Shown in pieces: positions 62,856 through 64,000 of a DNA stretch of 64,000 nucleotides. The translations under genes and the position numbers were made by a program. This stretch comes from Phycisphaerae bacterium. GTDB lineage: Bacteria > Planctomycetota > Phycisphaerae > UBA1845 > PWPN01. The notes beneath the pieces are model-generated. The model did not search any database. It was not told the DNA's origin and saw nothing but the letters and a program-made list of their open reading frames with translations. Where the stretch lies: positions 33,644 through 97,643 of the forward strand of contig JAUCQB010000195.1 in the NCBI GenBank assembly GCA_030372985.1. The letters are read 5' to 3'. Each line of letters opens with the position of its first letter. Position 1 is the first letter of the stretch.

Positions 62856-63431
62856 TTACGTCTGGTCGGTCAGCGACAGCGTCACATGGATGACGCCCTC
62901 CGCTTGGGTCTGTTTCATAGGGAGCCCGCTGCGGAGGAAGACAGCGAGCATCGCCTTGTTGTGCGGAAGCACTTCGGCCTCGAACTGGCTCATGCCTTTT
63001 TCCCGGGCGATACGGGCAAGATGTTTCAGAACGCGCCCCGCGATTCCCAGGCCCTGGTAGTCCTCCTCAACCACGAACGCGATCTCCGCGCTGCGATCGT
63101 TCGGTCGGCCGAGGGCTATGTAGCGGCCGCCGCCGATCATGGCCTCCTTCCCCCCGGACTCGATCGTCACCACCAGGGCAACCACGTTTTCAAAATCAAC
63201 TTCTGTGGCCGCCTTGAGCTCCTGCTCCGACAATGTGCCCTTGGCCCGGAAAAACCGCGAGTACACCGATCCGGGATCGAGCTTGCCGAACGCCTCTATG
63301 ATCCCGGCTTTGTCGGCGGGCCGGATCGCACGGATCTTGACGGTGAGGCCGCTCTTCAACGCCTCGGTTTCCTCGAAGTTGTTGGCATCAATCATGAGAG
63401 TCGATCCCGTTGAAGAGCTCCGGCCGCTCAC
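62856..63431 (-). CDS. GNAT-family N-acetyltransferase
   Basis: A 191-residue acetyl-CoA-dependent transferase. Conserved parts are KIRAIRPADKAGIIEAF (strand 1/helix 1), RSAEIAFVVEEDYQGLGIAGRVLKHLARIA (motif A with acetyl-CoA loop Q-G-L-G-I-A) and FEAEVLPHNKAMLAVFLRSG (motif B). It resembles the GNAT modules found on protein-lysine acetyltransferases. GTG 63431 overlaps the stop of the upstream PP2C gene by 4 nt; ATG 63395 (MIDANNF) is an alternative with 179 residues. The coupling suggests acetylation and phosphatase signalling are linked. Confidence 0.85.
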   Translation of the reverse strand: MSGRSSSTGSTLMIDANNFEETEALKSGLTVKIRAIRPADKAGIIEAFGKLDPGSVYSRFFRAKGTLSEQELKAATEVDFENVVALVVTIESGGKEAMIGGGRYIALGRPNDRSAEIAFVVEEDYQGLGIAGRVLKHLARIAREKGMSQFEAEVLPHNKAMLAVFLRSGLPMKQTQAEGVIHVTLSLTDQT

Positions 63432-64000
63432 GCAACGGCGATGGCCAGAATGGACACGTCGTCCCTGAGGTGATCTTCTCCGCGCCAGGCAACGACTTTG
63501 CGGACCAGTGATTCCACGGCATCGTTCACGTTGAGGACCTGGGCCTCAGCGACGGCGCTAAGCAGCCTGTCATCGCCGAACGCCTCCTCCCGGGCGTTGA
63601 CCTCTTCGGTCAGACCATCGGAATGCAGGTACAGCCGATCGCCAGGCTGCAACTCAATCACCGACTCGTCGTACTCGGCCTCGTCAACCATTCCGATGGG
63701 CAGCCCGAATATGTCAAGACGCCTGGGCTGCCCTCCTGCCGGGGCCAGAATCGGACCCGGATGCCCGGCAACCGTGAAACGCAGCCGCCGCGTATGAACA
63801 TCCAGAAGCCCATAAATCATCGTGAAGTAGTGTTCTCCGTTCGATTCCATCGGGTACAGGGAGTTCAACCTTGATGCCACCTGTGCCGGATCCACGGCTG
63901 GCGGGTTGGGGGCGGGCCCGGCCCCCAGGGATGCGGCCGCCCCCCCCCCGCGAGGAACGCCACGGGTGACATTAAACGAAAACAAATCCGACGGTAAGCC
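63428..64000 (-). CDS. SpoIIE-type PP2C phosphatase (C-terminal part, cut by window edge)
   Basis: The frame is open on the minus strand to the window edge (190 residues seen). It is the C-terminal half of a SpoIIE/RsbU phosphatase: FTMIYGLLDVHTRRLRFTVAGHPGPILAP, LPIGMVDEAEYDESVIELQPGDRLYLHSDGLTEEVNAREEAFGDDRL and the metal-binding end LRDDVSILAIAVA. A Gly/Ala/Pro-rich insertion (GGGAAASLGAGPAPNPPA) lies just upstream of this part. It is the second PP2C phosphatase in 7 kb and a possible alternative activator of the STAS protein. Confidence 0.88.
   Translation of the reverse strand, partial: GLPSDLFSFNVTRGVPRGGGAAASLGAGPAPNPPAVDPAQVASRLNSLYPMESNGEHYFTMIYGLLDVHTRRLRFTVAGHPGPILAPAGGQPRRLDIFGLPIGMVDEAEYDESVIELQPGDRLYLHSDGLTEEVNAREEAFGDDRLLSAVAEAQVLNVNDAVESLVRKVVAWRGEDHLRDDVSILAIAVA

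Noticed and set aside
63940..63950. Run of nine C residues as a phase-variable tract
   Set aside because: It lies in a Gly/Ala-rich linker near the window edge; with one sequence there is no evidence of length variation.

Overview
The window is a GC-rich chromosomal segment of a Gram-negative bacterium, most likely a member of the Planctomycetota (Phycisphaerae-like or a relative). Pointers: a secreted protein ending in an EF-hand/dockerin-like segment (DFDGDGDVDQTDF type), a Tat-exported Gfo/Idh/MocA oxidoreductase, a eukaryote-type GT3 glycogen synthase, very large versions of signal peptidase I and TatC, paired DUF2092 proteins, many HEAT and signalling proteins, and LPS genes (kdsB, lptB). 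All assignments come from reading the sequence and remembered family motifs; no database search was run. No tRNA, rRNA, CRISPR array, transposase or prophage was seen.

Layout. 1-9,600: end of an AI-2E-type permease, a tiny Lys/Ala-rich gene with its own strong promoter, an MgtC-like protein, a REC-GAF-HD-GYP regulator, a five-domain S1 protein, a TIM-barrel glycosidase-like protein and two uncharacterised proteins. 9,650-18,100: tatC, then a divalent-metal efflux operon (Cys-rich exported protein, CzcC-like, His-rich CzcB-like, a lipoprotein, CzcA-like). 18,400-23,550: nadE, a Cys/Met-metabolism PLP enzyme, GT3 glycogen synthase. 23,600-34,800: lptB, lepB and a purine/uracil-type permease on the minus strand, then kdsB-pyrG, a HEAT protein with a membrane partner, and yidD. 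34,800-42,400: carbohydrate and exported proteins (GH36 alpha-galactosidase, Kazal-repeat protein, Gfo/Idh/MocA, six-hairpin glycosidase-like, HAD hydrolase). 42,960-53,550: a sigma54-type promoter, an ABM monooxygenase, a complete HAE-RND drug-efflux operon, two DUF2092 proteins (one collagen-like), a 38-codon relic of an MBL-fold nuclease, and a Ca2+/H+ antiporter. 53,700-64,000: a signalling block of a giant hybrid histidine kinase, REC-PP2C phosphatase, PilT-like ATPase, STAS protein, VIT-like membrane protein, ClpP-like exported protein, GNAT enzyme and a second PP2C phosphatase.

How the parts fit. LptB, LepB, TatC, YidD, KdsB and CTP synthase all serve envelope building. The two RND operons handle divalent metals and hydrophobic compounds. 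The last 10 kb looks like phosphorelay-to-partner-switch signalling, with the kinase and phosphatase genes overlapping by 4 nt.

Non-coding structure is rich. A TAGAAT -10 box recurs at seven upstream regions. Two genes have a -10 so close to the start codon that the mRNA would be leaderless. Spacers carry several kinds of short palindromic or oligonucleotide-periodic cassettes, including a 102-bp element with 13-bp terminal inverted repeats.
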